Notes under the pieces: model-generated
Database searches by the model: none
Told to the model about the DNA's origin: nothing
What the model saw: only the letters and a program-made list of their open reading frames with translations
Made by a program: the position numbers and the translations under genes
Part shown: in pieces, positions 27,857 through 38,723 of the stretch
Numbering within the stretch: position 1 is the stretch's first letter
Layout of the letters: every line of letters begins with the position of its first letter
Assembly (NCBI GenBank): GCA_003116975.1
Contig: BGKB01000178.1
Location: 62,001-126,000, forward strand
Reading direction: 5' to 3'
From: Aurantiochytrium sp. KH105
Lineage: Eukaryota; Sar; Bigyra; Thraustochytrida; Thraustochytriidae
Length of the DNA stretch: 64,000 bases

Positions 27857-30613
27857 ATGGGGCGGCCGACAACAGAGCTGAAGTTCGTGGGTCAATGGCG
27901 GCAACGATGGTGGGCCATGCTTGCCGTGTTGGCCTCGCTCGTGATCGAGCAGACCGACGCCGCGGACGATAATGCCTGTGTGTTCCTGCTTTCGAACGAG
28001 ACCTGCGAGTCGGTGTTGGGAGACGCAGCATGCGCTGCCGCCGCTGTAAATCCGCAGGCTGGCTCGCTGTCGTCGTTTAATTTCATGTCGACGCCGGGAT
28101 GTCTGAGCGATACTGCAGCCGACTTTGGAATTCCGTCTAATCTTCGCGATCAGTGCATCAATCTTCTGCAGTTCCAGTACGTCTTTCAGAACGGTAAGGA
28201 CAAGCCGGTGGACAATGACCCCCCCGTGACAATGATTGTGATCTCGATTCTACTGGTTCTCTACTTTATTGTTCCCTTTGCGGTTTTTCTTGCAATCGCC
28301 GTTCTGCGCATCCAGTTCTACCAAACCTTGTCCGATGAGGACGATGAAGCGAAGAGCTCCAAGGAGGCGCCACCTCGGTTGATGGATACCAAGTCCTTAG
28401 GTGCGGGCAAGGGAGCATCAAAAAACGGCCAGGGCGCAATCAACCAAAGCAAGGACAGCAAAGACGAGAGTTCTGCAGACGTGACAGAGGAGTCTTTCCC
28501 CGTGTACCTATCCTTTCACAAGTTGAGTTACAATGTGCCGCTTAACAAGTCGGCAGTGAAGAGCGCGATCAAAGAAAATGGAGGCAAGAAACCAAGCACC
28601 CCCGGGTGGGACCGCAAACTTATTCTCGACAACATTACGGGCGTGTTTGAGCCCAAGACACTGTCTGCCATCATGGGACCGAGCGGCTGCGGCAAGTCCA
28701 CGCTGTTGGATATCTTGGCAGATCGCAAGCATGGTGGGACGACACGCGGAAAGGTGCTTGTAAATGGTCGTCCACGCTCGGCGATGTTCAAGCGCGTGTC
28801 GGGATACGTGATGCAGTTTGACAGCTTGTTTCCGCACTTGACGGTGAGCGAGACGCTGCGCTACACGGCGGAGCTGCGCATTACTGGAACTGATCTCAAG
28901 GACAAGAAGGAGGCTGTGGCCAAGGTCATTCGGGATCTCGACCTAAAGCGTGTGGCGCACTCGCGTGTGGGGGGCAATGGTGTTCCCGGTATCTCGGGTG
29001 GGCAAGCGCGTCGCGTTACCGTGGGTATCGAGCTCATCACGCGTCCTTTGGTGCTCTTTCTCGACGAACCCACGACGGGTCTCGACTCATTTTCATCGCT
29101 TCAGCTCGTGCGCACGCTGCGCGTGCTGGCAGACACGGGTCGTACTGTCGTGGCAACGATTCACCAGCCTCGGCCCGACATCTTTGAGCTCTTTGATCTG
29201 TTGCTGCTGATGAAGTCCGGTCGGATTGCGTATTTTGGGCCTGTGCTATCGATTGGGACATACTTTGGAAACTTGGGAATCCACATTCCGGAGGACGCCT
29301 CGGTGGCTGACTTTGTGGTCGACCTGACCTATTCCGGCGAGGGCGGTAAAGATTCGACGTCTGGTTCGAACATCGTGGCCGAGCTTGCAGACTCTTTTGT
29401 GGGAAGTGCGGCGCACCGGCGTGTTGGGCGTCTTGCGGAGGCGCTGGAGAAACGCAGTTTGACGGGTCTCCCTCCGCCGGCAGCTTCGCAGTTCACCAAG
29501 TGCAATCCCGACACGGGCGCGATACTTGATTCGAGCGCGGCGCGTTTCTCACAGTCGATCTTTCGCCAGCTTTTCATTTTGCTGCGACGCAGCTACAAGA
29601 ACATGAGCCGCGACCGGACGTACTTTTTGAATGTGGGGATCCAGATGGTGCAGTTTCTCTTTTACGGGCTCTTGTTTCTCGGTTTGCGCACCGAGTCAGT
29701 GGATTCCGATGCAGGCGACCTCTTGGGCATCTCGAATCTGAGCTTTTTGATCATGTTCCAAAAGAGAGCCTTTCTTTTCCAGGTAATGAACACGATCATG
29801 CTCATCGAAGTGGTGGTAATTGGCAATGCTTTTGTGGAAAAGAAGATTTTCCGACGCGAACATGCCTCGGGCGCGTACAGTGTGGCTGCGTACCACGGGC
29901 AATTCATTGTACGATTCTATGTGGACGCAATTTGGAAAGGCCTGGTTGCGGCGGTTCTCTCGTACTTTTTCCCGCCGATGCGACTGACGGCAGATGGGTT
30001 CTTCTTTTACGCTGCAGTGCTCATGGTCTGCTCCACCTTTGGAGCAGGTTTGGCCTTTCTCATGGTGTCTCTCGTTCCGGACGCCGAAGGTGCCTCAAAT
30101 ATTCATGCGCAGATCTTGGGAACCTTCGGATTGTATAGCGGGTACTTTTTGGTGGGGGAGCTGTACTATCCGGTGTGGATGCGGTGGCTGTACTCGCTGC
30201 TGCCCTTTCGTTATAGCTTTGAGGCGCTCGAGCTCAACGAGTTTACTTGTCTGACCGAGGGCGAGCAGACGGACATTTTGGGCATTCCTTTGACGTTGAA
30301 TCGTTGGACCAGCCTTTTCATCTTTATGATTTGGCCTCCGGCATTGCACTTTGGCGCGATGCTCTTTTCATTTCTGTACACGCGTCCTTCTTCTTTTTGG
30401 AGCAGTACCTGTTCATGTTGTTCCAAAGGCGACGAAGATCCCAACATGTCGACGCTGTCCCAGGGCGCCTCCCGATCTGGATCCCAGGAATTGGAGATGC
30501 AGGTGTCGAAGCCGCACCAGGATCAAGCCGCTATCGAGATGGTGGAACCGATAGTCGGTAGGACCAGCTCGAATCCGGACGGCGGCGCATCTGATGTGGC
30601 GAACCAGGTGTAG
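27857..30613 (+). CDS. ABCG-family half transporter with Cys-containing ectodomain
   Basis: ATP-driven exporter of the white/ABCG type. ATG 27857 gives 918 residues. A hydrophobic stretch at about 13-33 looks like a signal peptide or anchor, followed by a lumenal segment with about six Cys (34-115) and a membrane segment near 121-152. The nucleotide-binding domain follows (about 215-480): Walker A GPSGCGKST near 274, signature ISGGQARRVTVG near 379, Walker B LVLFLDEPTTGLDS near 397 and H-loop ATIHQPRPD near 434. The ABC2 membrane domain starts around FILLRRSYKNMSRDRTYF (573) and has six hydrophobic segments. A Ser/Glu-rich cytosolic tail ends the protein. A single NBD-TMD set means it must dimerise. 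The substrate is unknown. The N-terminal ectodomain resembles the ABCG24/28-type layout of plants. Confidence 0.95.
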   Translation: MGRPTTELKFVGQWRQRWWAMLAVLASLVIEQTDAADDNACVFLLSNETCESVLGDAACAAAAVNPQAGSLSSFNFMSTPGCLSDTAADFGIPSNLRDQCINLLQFQYVFQNGKDKPVDNDPPVTMIVISILLVLYFIVPFAVFLAIAVLRIQFYQTLSDEDDEAKSSKEAPPRLMDTKSLGAGKGASKNGQGAINQSKDSKDESSADVTEESFPVYLSFHKLSYNVPLNKSAVKSAIKENGGKKPSTPGWDRKLILDNITGVFEPKTLSAIMGPSGCGKSTLLDILADRKHGGTTRGKVLVNGRPRSAMFKRVSGYVMQFDSLFPHLTVSETLRYTAELRITGTDLKDKKEAVAKVIRDLDLKRVAHSRVGGNGVPGISGGQARRVTVGIELITRPLVLFLDEPTTGLDSFSSLQLVRTLRVLADTGRTVVATIHQPRPDIFELFDLLLLMKSGRIAYFGPVLSIGTYFGNLGIHIPEDASVADFVVDLTYSGEGGKDSTSGSNIVAELADSFVGSAAHRRVGRLAEALEKRSLTGLPPPAASQFTKCNPDTGAILDSSAARFSQSIFRQLFILLRRSYKNMSRDRTYFLNVGIQMVQFLFYGLLFLGLRTESVDSDAGDLLGISNLSFLIMFQKRAFLFQVMNTIMLIEVVVIGNAFVEKKIFRREHASGAYSVAAYHGQFIVRFYVDAIWKGLVAAVLSYFFPPMRLTADGFFFYAAVLMVCSTFGAGLAFLMVSLVPDAEGASNIHAQILGTFGLYSGYFLVGELYYPVWMRWLYSLLPFRYSFEALELNEFTCLTEGEQTDILGIPLTLNRWTSLFIFMIWPPALHFGAMLFSFLYTRPSSFWSSTCSCCSKGDEDPNMSTLSQGASRSGSQELEMQVSKPHQDQAAIEMVEPIVGRTSSNPDGGASDVANQV

Positions 30614-31370
30614 TAGACTTTCGTTTGATGTAAAGCAAATGATCTTTCCTCTGGCCGTTCCTACTGCCTACTTTTAGACCGATGGTCATTCTCATGATCG
30701 ATCGTTCATTTATTCATTCATTCATACCACCGATCGGTCTCTCCGTGCGTTCGTGCGTGCACTGCTATACTGCTTGCGATTCTCCGTACTCTTCTCCTCG
30801 GCGTTCTTGTCTCGTGCAAGCAGCAGCAGTGGCAGCAGCCGCCGCAGCCGCAGTCAAGACTTCCGATCCCTGCCCCGGAGGGCGGAAGACTTCCACGGGT
30901 GGCTGGCGTCCGTGCGCGTGCCGGCGGCCGGCGAAGGTTTATCGGTTATAACTTTCCGCCCGTCGGCGGCGTCGTCGCGCCGACCACGACCGGGCCGGTG
31001 CTCTTGGCCCCGCCAGCGTGCGTCTCGCGTGGCTCCGTCGGCCGAGGCCGTGACGCGCACCGTGCGGCGGCCTCGAGCGCGTGGATGTCGATGATCTTGG
31101 CGCGCATGATCTTGCCGCCCAGGCCTAAAGAGTAGGCGCACTCTGTCTTCGGGTCGACGGCGATAAGGCGCCCTGCATGCGCCTAAGAGAGCGCTGCTGC
31201 AAAGCGCTATCCATCGATCGCCACGCGGACGCGAGCGAGCAGACTCCGGACGGCGCGCGCGGAGACGCAGCGGCAGCGGCAGCGGCGAGCGGAGGCCGGG
31301 CGAGAGCGAGCGAGGGCGGGCGAGAGCAGGCAGCGCAGGCGCGAGAGACGCGGCCGACGGCAGAAACGAA
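30614..31370. other. Intergenic region before the aldolase gene
   Basis: It holds a short ATTC run (30709-30725) and GCA-rich sequence (about 30818-30853). Near the aldolase start it is GC-rich with GCGGCA and GAGCGAGC runs, fitting a promoter/leader. A 345-codon minus-strand ORF over 30854-31891 is antisense to the aldolase and has no domain. Confidence 0.45.
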
Positions 31371-32312
31371 ATGTGGGCAAGGTCCGGGACGCGCGCGGCG
31401 CGCGCCGTGGCGGCGAGCGTGGCGGCCGGCGCGGGGCTCGCGGTAGCGGCGCAGCAGACGCGCGAGGACAAGGGCGCGTGGGCGATGTGCGAGGCGTACG
31501 ATTTCCGCGCAGAGTCGCAGAAGCTGGCGTCGAGCTCGCTTGCTCGCGTCAGCAAGATCGTGGCCAAGCTGCAGGAGCAGCACAGCGGCGACCTGGCGAA
31601 GCGCATTGACCACACCCTGCTCAAGGCAGAGGCCACGGTTGCAGACATCGAGAAGCTCTGCCGGGAGGCCGTGCAGCACGGCTTCAAGACGGTGTGCGTG
31701 AACTCCTCGAACGTCAAGACGGCCGCAGGGTTTTTGGCCGCCGCGGAGAAGCCGCACGATGTTGGCGTGTGCGCCGTGGTTGGTTTCCCTTTGGGCGCCT
31801 GCACGACCGAGACCAAGGCCGCAGAAACGGAGGACGCGATTCGCGCCGGTGCCAGCGAGATTGACATGGTCATCAACGTTGGTCGGCTCAAGTCTGGCGA
31901 ATGGGACTATGTGCTGCGCGACGTGGCCGCAGTGGTGAGCGTGTGCAAGCGCCTCGACGCGGGCTGCAAGGTCATTATTGAGACGTGCCTGCTCACGGAC
32001 GAGGAGAAGGCCGCGGCCTCGATGCTCTGCGCGCTTGTTGGCGCAGATTTTGTCAAGACTTCGACTGGTTTCTCAACTGGTGGCGCGACGCCGGAGGATG
32101 TGGCGCTCATGAAGTCGAGTGTCACCGCGGCGGTGGATCGCTTCTCGCCCCTGGCTGCCAAGGGCGGCGAGGTCCAGGTCAAGGCGAGCGGCGGCATCAA
32201 GGGTACTGATGATGCCTACGCAATGCTCCGCGCGGGTGCGTCTCGTCTCGGAACTTCGCGTGGTGTTTCTCTCGTTACGGGCGAGACCCCGGCCTCTCCG
32301 TCTTCGTACTAA
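31371..32312 (+). CDS. deoC/DERA: Deoxyribose-phosphate aldolase
   Basis: Cleaves 2-deoxyribose 5-phosphate to glyceraldehyde 3-phosphate and acetaldehyde in deoxynucleoside breakdown, by Schiff-base chemistry in a TIM barrel. 313 residues from ATG 31371. The catalytic domain starts at about residue 78 with AKRIDHTLLKAEAT, then FKTVCVNSSNVKTA, AVVGFPLGA and EIDMVINVGRLKSG. The Schiff-base Lys is in ADFVKTSTGFSTGGAT (residue 229), and the second active-site Lys is in VQVKASGGIK (residue 271). The N-terminal ~75 residues are additional to bacterial enzymes, which are about 250-260 residues. They open with an Arg/Ala-rich stretch that could be a mitochondrial presequence or membrane anchor. Confidence 0.96.
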   Translation: MWARSGTRAARAVAASVAAGAGLAVAAQQTREDKGAWAMCEAYDFRAESQKLASSSLARVSKIVAKLQEQHSGDLAKRIDHTLLKAEATVADIEKLCREAVQHGFKTVCVNSSNVKTAAGFLAAAEKPHDVGVCAVVGFPLGACTTETKAAETEDAIRAGASEIDMVINVGRLKSGEWDYVLRDVAAVVSVCKRLDAGCKVIIETCLLTDEEKAAASMLCALVGADFVKTSTGFSTGGATPEDVALMKSSVTAAVDRFSPLAAKGGEVQVKASGGIKGTDDAYAMLRAGASRLGTSRGVSLVTGETPASPSSY

Positions 32313-33064
32313 TGACGCCGAGGTCCTTCCCCCCTCACACACACTTTGATGCTTAGATAAGACAGAGAAATATAGATAGTAAATCAAGTCCAGGCGCATT
32401 TTCAACCAGAAAAGGTCTCACATGCACTTCATGTGTTGCTCTGCAATGTCGATTTTTGTTGTTGTTGTCCGAGTTCCTTTGCTGCTCTTGTGTGTCTTAT
32501 AAAGCGCATTCCGAATGTTGAGATCATTCCGTGCAAGTTGCAGTACAGACAAGCAAGTCAAAAAAAGATTGGGGCAAGTTCGAGATTGTACGCCGTATAC
32601 AATCTTGGCAAGCCTCTTCTTCGAGGGACTCGCATGCTGCATGCTGATGCATGGAGTATCAAGATATGCATATTCAAGGCACGTGTTTCATGAGCCTATG
32701 TATCACGAGCCCACCACCAAACAACATTGACTGCGCTTCCTCTCACTAATACTCGACCAATCCTTGCCCACAAGCAAGCTAGCGAAGTAGCGCGAGATTC
32801 ACGTGATGCATGGCTGGATGGCCGTCTGCCGCAAATGTCGTCCGTACCAGCCGCTGCCGCGCAAAGAAGATAGCAAGCAAGCAAGCACGCAACTGCAAGC
32901 AAGCCTGGCGCGTTCGACTTGTCCGGGCCGTCAGTTTCGTCACGATCCTACGCATGCGATGCACATGCGCACAAGCCTGAAGTGGACTCCAGGCTTATCA
33001 TCTTCTCGGTCCTTGGCGCCCTCTTGCACGTCAATGACGTCTTCGTCGGAGCCCCTTCTCGAGC

Positions 33065-33066
<2 letters not shown>

Positions 33067-33096
<30 letters not shown>
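33067..33096. repeat. Trinucleotide array (CAT)n
   Basis: About ten CAT copies. Confidence 0.95.
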
Positions 33097-34159
33097 CGAG
33101 CGCGGGGAGGCGCCCTCCATCCCAGGCAGCTAGCGAGCGAGCTGCTGCAGCTGCTGTTGCTGCTCATGTTAGGCTGCCGGCAATCTCGCCGTGAGCGTCG
33201 AGCGATTGGTTGGCTGGTGGGCCGGCGGAGTTGGTCGGCGGGCCGGTGGGTCGGAAGGCTTCCTGGCTCCGCCTGAGCGACGTCGCTTCGGCGACGGCTC
33301 GCCCGCGCTCAGCGTCGGGAGCGCCGTCAAAGAGCATCTCGGGTCTCGCAGCGGCAGAGCGCCATGCGCCGAAGACGTGCGCCGATGCGCCTCGCGCGGA
33401 AGCGACCGAGGGCGTGGGGCCCGGCGTGCGCCTGCCAGACCACGGCCAGGTTCGTGACAAGGCCAGGTCCGCGAGGCCGAGTTTTTGCAGAGTTTTTTTT
33501 TGATGCGCCGCAGCTCACTGAACGCGCCGGGCCAAGGGGACCCGCTCGCGCATAAAACGTCCGTGTTCGGCGTCTTCGAGAGAGACATTCGGATTCGATC
33601 GACAGAGCATATACATACTATGGGCGGCGGGTTATGGGCGGCATGGTCGTGCGAACGGTAGCAGAGCCGCACAGCCTGTGTCGAAATCATCATCATCAGT
33701 CTGAGATCGATCGATCGATTGGACGACAATGCGATGACTTTGAGACACCCGTCGTTGCCGGGTAGGAATTGTAGAGACACGATTGAGATTGGGGCCACAG
33801 TCGAAGTCGAGATTGATGTCGAAATTGAATCGGGATGGATGGACAGATGGATGGTCGATCGATCAATCGATTGCTCGATTGTTTTTTTGTTTTCTTCTGG
33901 AAAGGCTGCGATGAATCTCTCAGAATTACCATCTGTACCTCGTTCGTGTGCTTCTGAAAAACAAACAAACGAAATGAAACATGGTTGTGTCGATGGGCAA
34001 GAGAGCGCAGCTTTGGTGTGGAAGAAGGCCTGTCCCGAATGGCCGAATCCGCATGGGTGCGTCGCGTCGCCGCTTCCGAACCCAGGCTTCTTGTGTCTAT
34101 CCTGTCACAAGTGCACAAGGTTAGGTGAGCTAGCTCGTTCTCGCCTGCGGCAGCAAGCA

Positions 34160-34182
34160 CAGCAGCAGCAGCAGCAGCAGCA
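34160..34182. repeat. Trinucleotide array (CAG)n
   Basis: Seven to eight CAG copies. Confidence 0.9.
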
Positions 34183-34297
34183 ACGAGGCGATTCGCAGCT
34201 GCAGCAACAATGTTGACGAACAAGCCAACAGAGGAAGAAAGACGGCGCTGGCGGAGAAAGAGGAGGCTTTGGCCACGATAGTGGAGCTCAACCGATT

Positions 34298-34355
34298 CGA
34301 CGCAACGCGACGCGACGCGACTCGACGCGACTCGACGCGACTCGACTCGACTCGG
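34298..34355. repeat. Pentanucleotide array (CGACG/CGACT)n
   Basis: About eleven five-base units, CGACG and CGACT alternating, beginning near ATTCGACGCAACG. It belongs to the same sequence family as the blocks at 38083 and 47596. Confidence 0.9.
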
Positions 34356-36420
34356 CTCCTCGCGCGATCTTTGCTGGCCGTGCCGACCCGCTGCGGCCGG
34401 CTGTTAGTTGGTAGCGCAAAATTCTCCAAGATCGCGCGACACAAGAGCTTGCTAAAGATGGGCTGTTTGGGAGCCGCGCCCGAACGGGCTCACGGCGGTT
34501 GTTTATCCACCTTTCTGCACCTGCACGGCGGGCGGCTGCGTCTCCCTTCACGTTGATCAATAATTTATGCGGTGCGGCCACGGTCCCGATCTTGGAGAAG
34601 TTGCTCTCAATCATCAAGCTCGATTGATTGATTTGTTTCATCCTGATCGAGGATCTCGACCATTTCTTGATCGTCTTGAAGTGCATTTTTTTCATCGCAT
34701 TCGACATCCCACTCTATAATTCTTTGGGTCCGGAAGCCGGGCTCATACCTCTTTTTCTCCTAGCAAGGCCTTGACTCTTCGCAATGCTTCCGTCCTTGCC
34801 CGCCTTGGCCGCGGAAAACGTGCGGCTGCGAGACCGGATCTGCGTCGCGAGTCGGCCCGACCTTCGCCTCAGCGCCCGTCGTTGGCTCGCACAGCTTCGC
34901 GAGGGAGGAAGCGCCTTCGCTCGCTCACTTGCGCATCTGCGTCTGCGTCTGCGTGGGCGTGGGCGTAAATTATCGCAAAGAGCTCGCTCGGCGATCGAAG
35001 CGAGACGAGCCCAGCCAAGACGAGCGAGGCGAGGCGAAACAAGGCGGCGGCGCGGTCTGGCCCGGCTCTACGGTTTTATCCTTGGTCTGCGAGTATATTC
35101 TCTATTATAGCGGCCGTGCGAAAGTGGCACTGACTCTGTGGGACATCTGCGGGGCACGGTGGGGACGCAGGCGATGCGTGCCGCCGGATTTTCAAGGGGC
35201 GAGAGCTGGGGGGGAAGGCAAGCTGCGGGGGAGCAGCTGCAGCAGGCGGACAAAAAGTCGATCCAAGGCGCACGTGCCGATTCAGGGCTTGAGAAAGAGG
35301 AAAAATGAAAAAAAGAAGATGGAGGCGATGTTTTCATTCATTTCCTGACTGCTGTGAGTGCACGTTGGAAAGGAAAGTCCAAGGTATGAAGATTGAGCCT
35401 TTCGAGGGCGACGACGGCCGTGACAAACGACAATTTTGCTTGCCGCCCACGCAGAACTTCACACGCAACATCATCATCTTCTTCTTCTTTTTCTTCTTCT
35501 TGCCGTTGTTCTGTTTCTGATGGTGGATTTTTGATCTTGATGATCGGCCGCCCTGGATCTGATCAATAGCGATGACGACGACGACGAGGAGGATAGGCCT
35601 AGCCACGGCGGCCGGCAGCGGGTCCGTCTGGTCCGCTTCCCTCAACTACCTGGCGGCCTCGCAGCCGCCCGCACGGCCGTCGCGGAGCAGCTCCTGCATG
35701 CCACGCGCGGCGGCACGTGCGCAGCCAGGCTCTGCAGGCCTTGGCTTGGCGAGCTTGGTTGCGGACGCGGCCGAGTTGAGATGAGTTCAAGATGAGTGAA
35801 AGAAAGTTGGCTTGGAGCGCGTCGCCAGGTCGATGCAGGACGTCGTGGTTAGGCTGGAGAAAGGCAAGATACGAAATTGAGATACGACTTCGAAGATGGA
35901 GACGTTCAAGATGGACAAGGTCGGGTCCGAGACGAGATGGAGAAGATCATCTCAAGCGGGGTGGAAATGGCCAAGACAAGGCTGGCACAGAGCGCGAGAG
36001 CGCGTCGCAGTCGGAGGCGGCGGCGGTTGCGAGGCGCAGAAATTGGTGAGTTGGCTTTTGTACATGGAAAAATGACCAAGGGCTCGCGCTGCGAAGGCGG
36101 CGTCGGTCCTGTTGCGGCTCGTCGCCACGCGCGCGACACGCGACGTGCGCCAGAGAGCCTTTCCGCGACGTGCCGCCGCGCATGCGATCATGCGATCATG
36201 CGCGGCGCGTCCGTCGTGCGAGCTTGTTTGTTTTTTTCTCGGTGCGCAGCAGCAGCGCAGCGCAAGGGGTGACCAAGACGAGACAACGGAGCCCCCGCGC
36301 GGAGCTGCAGCTTGCCGCTCCGCTGCTTCTCGACGGAGCTGCTGCTGCAGCTAGCTGCGGCGACGCATCGGCTGCAGCTGCGGCCGGCGCCCTGCGCCTC
36401 GGCCGAACGAAGCCCACGCC

Positions 36421-36444
36421 TCAGCAGCAGCAGCAGCAGCAACA
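36421..36444. repeat. Trinucleotide array (CAG)n
   Basis: About seven CAG copies ending in CAACAA. Confidence 0.9.
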
Positions 36445-37987
36445 ACTGCAGCTTTGTTGCAAGCGCGAGGAGAGTCTGGCGTCGAGAAGAGGCTCTTTTT
36501 GGGGGATCATTGCACGAGTGCATTGGTCACCTCGGCAGTTGTGGGTCCGCGATGTGCCTGCGTCCGTGGCCAAGCAAGGCCAATGGCAGTGGCTTGCTTT
36601 GTGAGTGGCGGCGACAGAAGCAAAGGCCTTGAAGGAAGGCTCGCGCCATGCCGGTCGCGGAGCGCTCCGAGTTCGTCGGCGGCTCGCTCCCTCGGTGTGT
36701 GTGTTCAAGTATAGGTTCGTTCAAGAGGGTTTCTGATCTTGGTTTTTCAGAACGATCGACCCGCCAATCGACCCTCTCGACGGCGGCCCGTCCGCCGCTA
36801 ACGCGATCGATCGATCAAGCGAGCGAGTGAGCGAGAAGCCAATCGAGCGAGCGTTGCGCCCTCTTTCCCTGCACGTCCGGCGGCGCATGGCACGGCATTG
36901 CACGCGGCACGAGCCCGGGGTCGTTTCCGGCGCGTGCACCAATTCACCGCCGCCTACGACCCCGTAGCGTCTGCCTAGCGGCCGCCGGTAACCGTAACCC
37001 AACCGCAGGCCGCTGATCCCTCCCTGCTTACTACTATGCAAATAAGGCGCAGTGTCTTTTCTTTTCCCACTTCTTTGCTTTGTTGCGGGTGTTTATTTTC
37101 ACTTTCCTTTCTCCTTTCCTTCCTTCCGGCGGGCGAGGCAACGTGCGGCTGCGAGGGCGAGGCTCCGAGGCCGCGGCTGCGACGCGCGAGAGCGACCGCG
37201 AGAGCGGCTGCGAGAGCGACTGCGAGGGCGACCGCGGCGGCGAGGAGGGCGGGTGCTGCGTGTGCGGGATGCGCGCGAGGAGCCGAGTCAGGGAGGATGG
37301 ATGGAGCCCCGAAGGTCAGCCGCATCGCGAGCCGCGCCACGCGTAGCATGCGTGCATCGCGGCGGTGATGGTGACGATGTTGACGATGATAACGAGGTTG
37401 ACGATGTTGATGAGGGTGATGTAGGCTAGATGTTGATGGTCCTGGCAGGCGTCGGAGCCCTCGAGCTGCTGGAGCGCCTTCTCGAGACGCCTCGCGTGGA
37501 AGAAAAGGCGTGAAAGAATGAATGGAATCGTGGCCCGGCATGCGAGCGATGAAAGAAAAGAGATGAATGGATGGAGGAGATGGTGCACAGCAAGAGCTCG
37601 AGCAGCCGCAGTGGCCGCTGCACTTCGATGCGAGGTCGATCGTGGATCGACTCGAGAGCTCCATCCAGGCCTGGGGGTTCGGGCCCGAGAAGCAAGCGGC
37701 GTGTGTGTGATTCGTCGACCGTGGTTCATTCGACCAACCAAGCAGCCAACCAACTTGCGTTGGTTGGTTGAACTGCGACGCGAGGGTGTCAATGGTGGCC
37801 GTCCTTGATCAGAAGAAAGGCCAGGTCGATGGAGGCGAACCTGAGCCGCGTCGAGTCGGCGCGAGAGACGTGCGAGGTCGAGGAGGAAGGATCGGTCGAT
37901 CGAACGAACGGAGGAAGGAAACGGCGCGAGGAGCTTGTACAAAATGATAGTTAGTTATAGCAGCAGTAGTACAGGCCGTCCAAGATA

Positions 37988-38008
37988 AGAAGGAAGGAAG
38001 GAAGGAAG
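37988..38008. repeat. Tetranucleotide array (GGAA)n
   Basis: About five GGAA copies. Confidence 0.85.
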
Positions 38009-38082
38009 TATGTGAAAAGGAGGAGAGAGAAAAGAGCTTGTGCGAGGGGTCTCCTCTCCTCCGCTCGTCTCGCCTCTCCTTG

Positions 38083-38163
38083 CGACCCGACTCGACTCGA
38101 CTCGACTCGCTGGTCTCGACCCGACCCGACTCCGCTCCGCGACTCGACGCGATTCGACGCGAG
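38083..38163. repeat. Degenerate CGACY/CGACG pentanucleotide array
   Basis: CGACT, CGACC and CGACG units in two sub-blocks separated by a short non-repeat (GCTGGTCT). Confidence 0.8.
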
Positions 38164-38598
38164 GGAGTCGCGCGCGCGCGTGTACAGGCGGGCCGAAGGC
38201 GGCGGTCGCAGGTCGGCGGTCGGAGCGTGGAAAGCGCGCGACGTACTCTTGGACAAGGAGGGAGGGCCTCGCCGTTTCGCCCGGAGAAGAGGGGGAATTA
38301 GTATGGCGTGAAAAGCACGAGCGCGCGCTGCAGGTGCGCGCCCCGGACTCGGAGCGGAGCCGAGCAGAGCAAACCCAGAACATCTTGGACCTCACTCGAG
38401 CAAAGCCCGAACCCGCGAAGGCGAGCCACGCACCGCGCGCAGAGGAAGAAGAAGAAGAAGGAGAAGAAGAAGAAAGCAAAAAGCGAGGCAGCAGCCAGCA
38501 GAAACGAAGGTGCTCCGATCGCTGGTGGGTGGTCGAGGTCGCTCATTTGCAGCGAGAGAGACACAGACGAAAGCAGAGCAGACACTCACAAGCGGCAC

Positions 38599-38600
<2 letters not shown>

Positions 38601-38634
<34 letters not shown>
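38601..38634. repeat. Trinucleotide array (GAC)n
   Basis: Eleven GAC copies about 90 bp upstream of the first protease gene, in its probable leader. Confidence 0.95.
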
Positions 38635-38636
<2 letters not shown>

Positions 38637-38723
38637 GGCGGCGGAGAAGACGAAGACGGAGACGAAGACGAGGAGCAAGAGCGAGGGTAGAGGAGACGGA
38701 AGCAGCGACAGCGAGCTGACAAG

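Larger units (their letters stand above)
32313..38723. other. 6.4-kb stretch without a supportable gene
   Basis: The longest gene-poor interval in the window. It holds CAT, CAG, GAC and GGAA arrays, two CGACG/CGACT pentanucleotide blocks, many GATCGATCG strings and dispersed polypurine runs. ORFs on both strands are short to moderate (up to about 229 codons), mutually overlapping and low in complexity. I saw no tRNA-like box A/box B pair and no domain signature. It may hold the promoter of the protease gene, untranslated exons or non-coding RNA, none of which can be shown here. Confidence 0.45.

Noticed and set aside
30854..31891. 345-codon minus-strand ORF over the aldolase start
   Set aside because: Antisense to the aldolase; Ser/Ala/Pro-rich without a domain.
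32313..38723. tRNA or 5S rRNA genes in the large gap
   Set aside because: A visual scan found no box A/box B pair or cloverleaf; a covariance-model search would be needed to exclude them.
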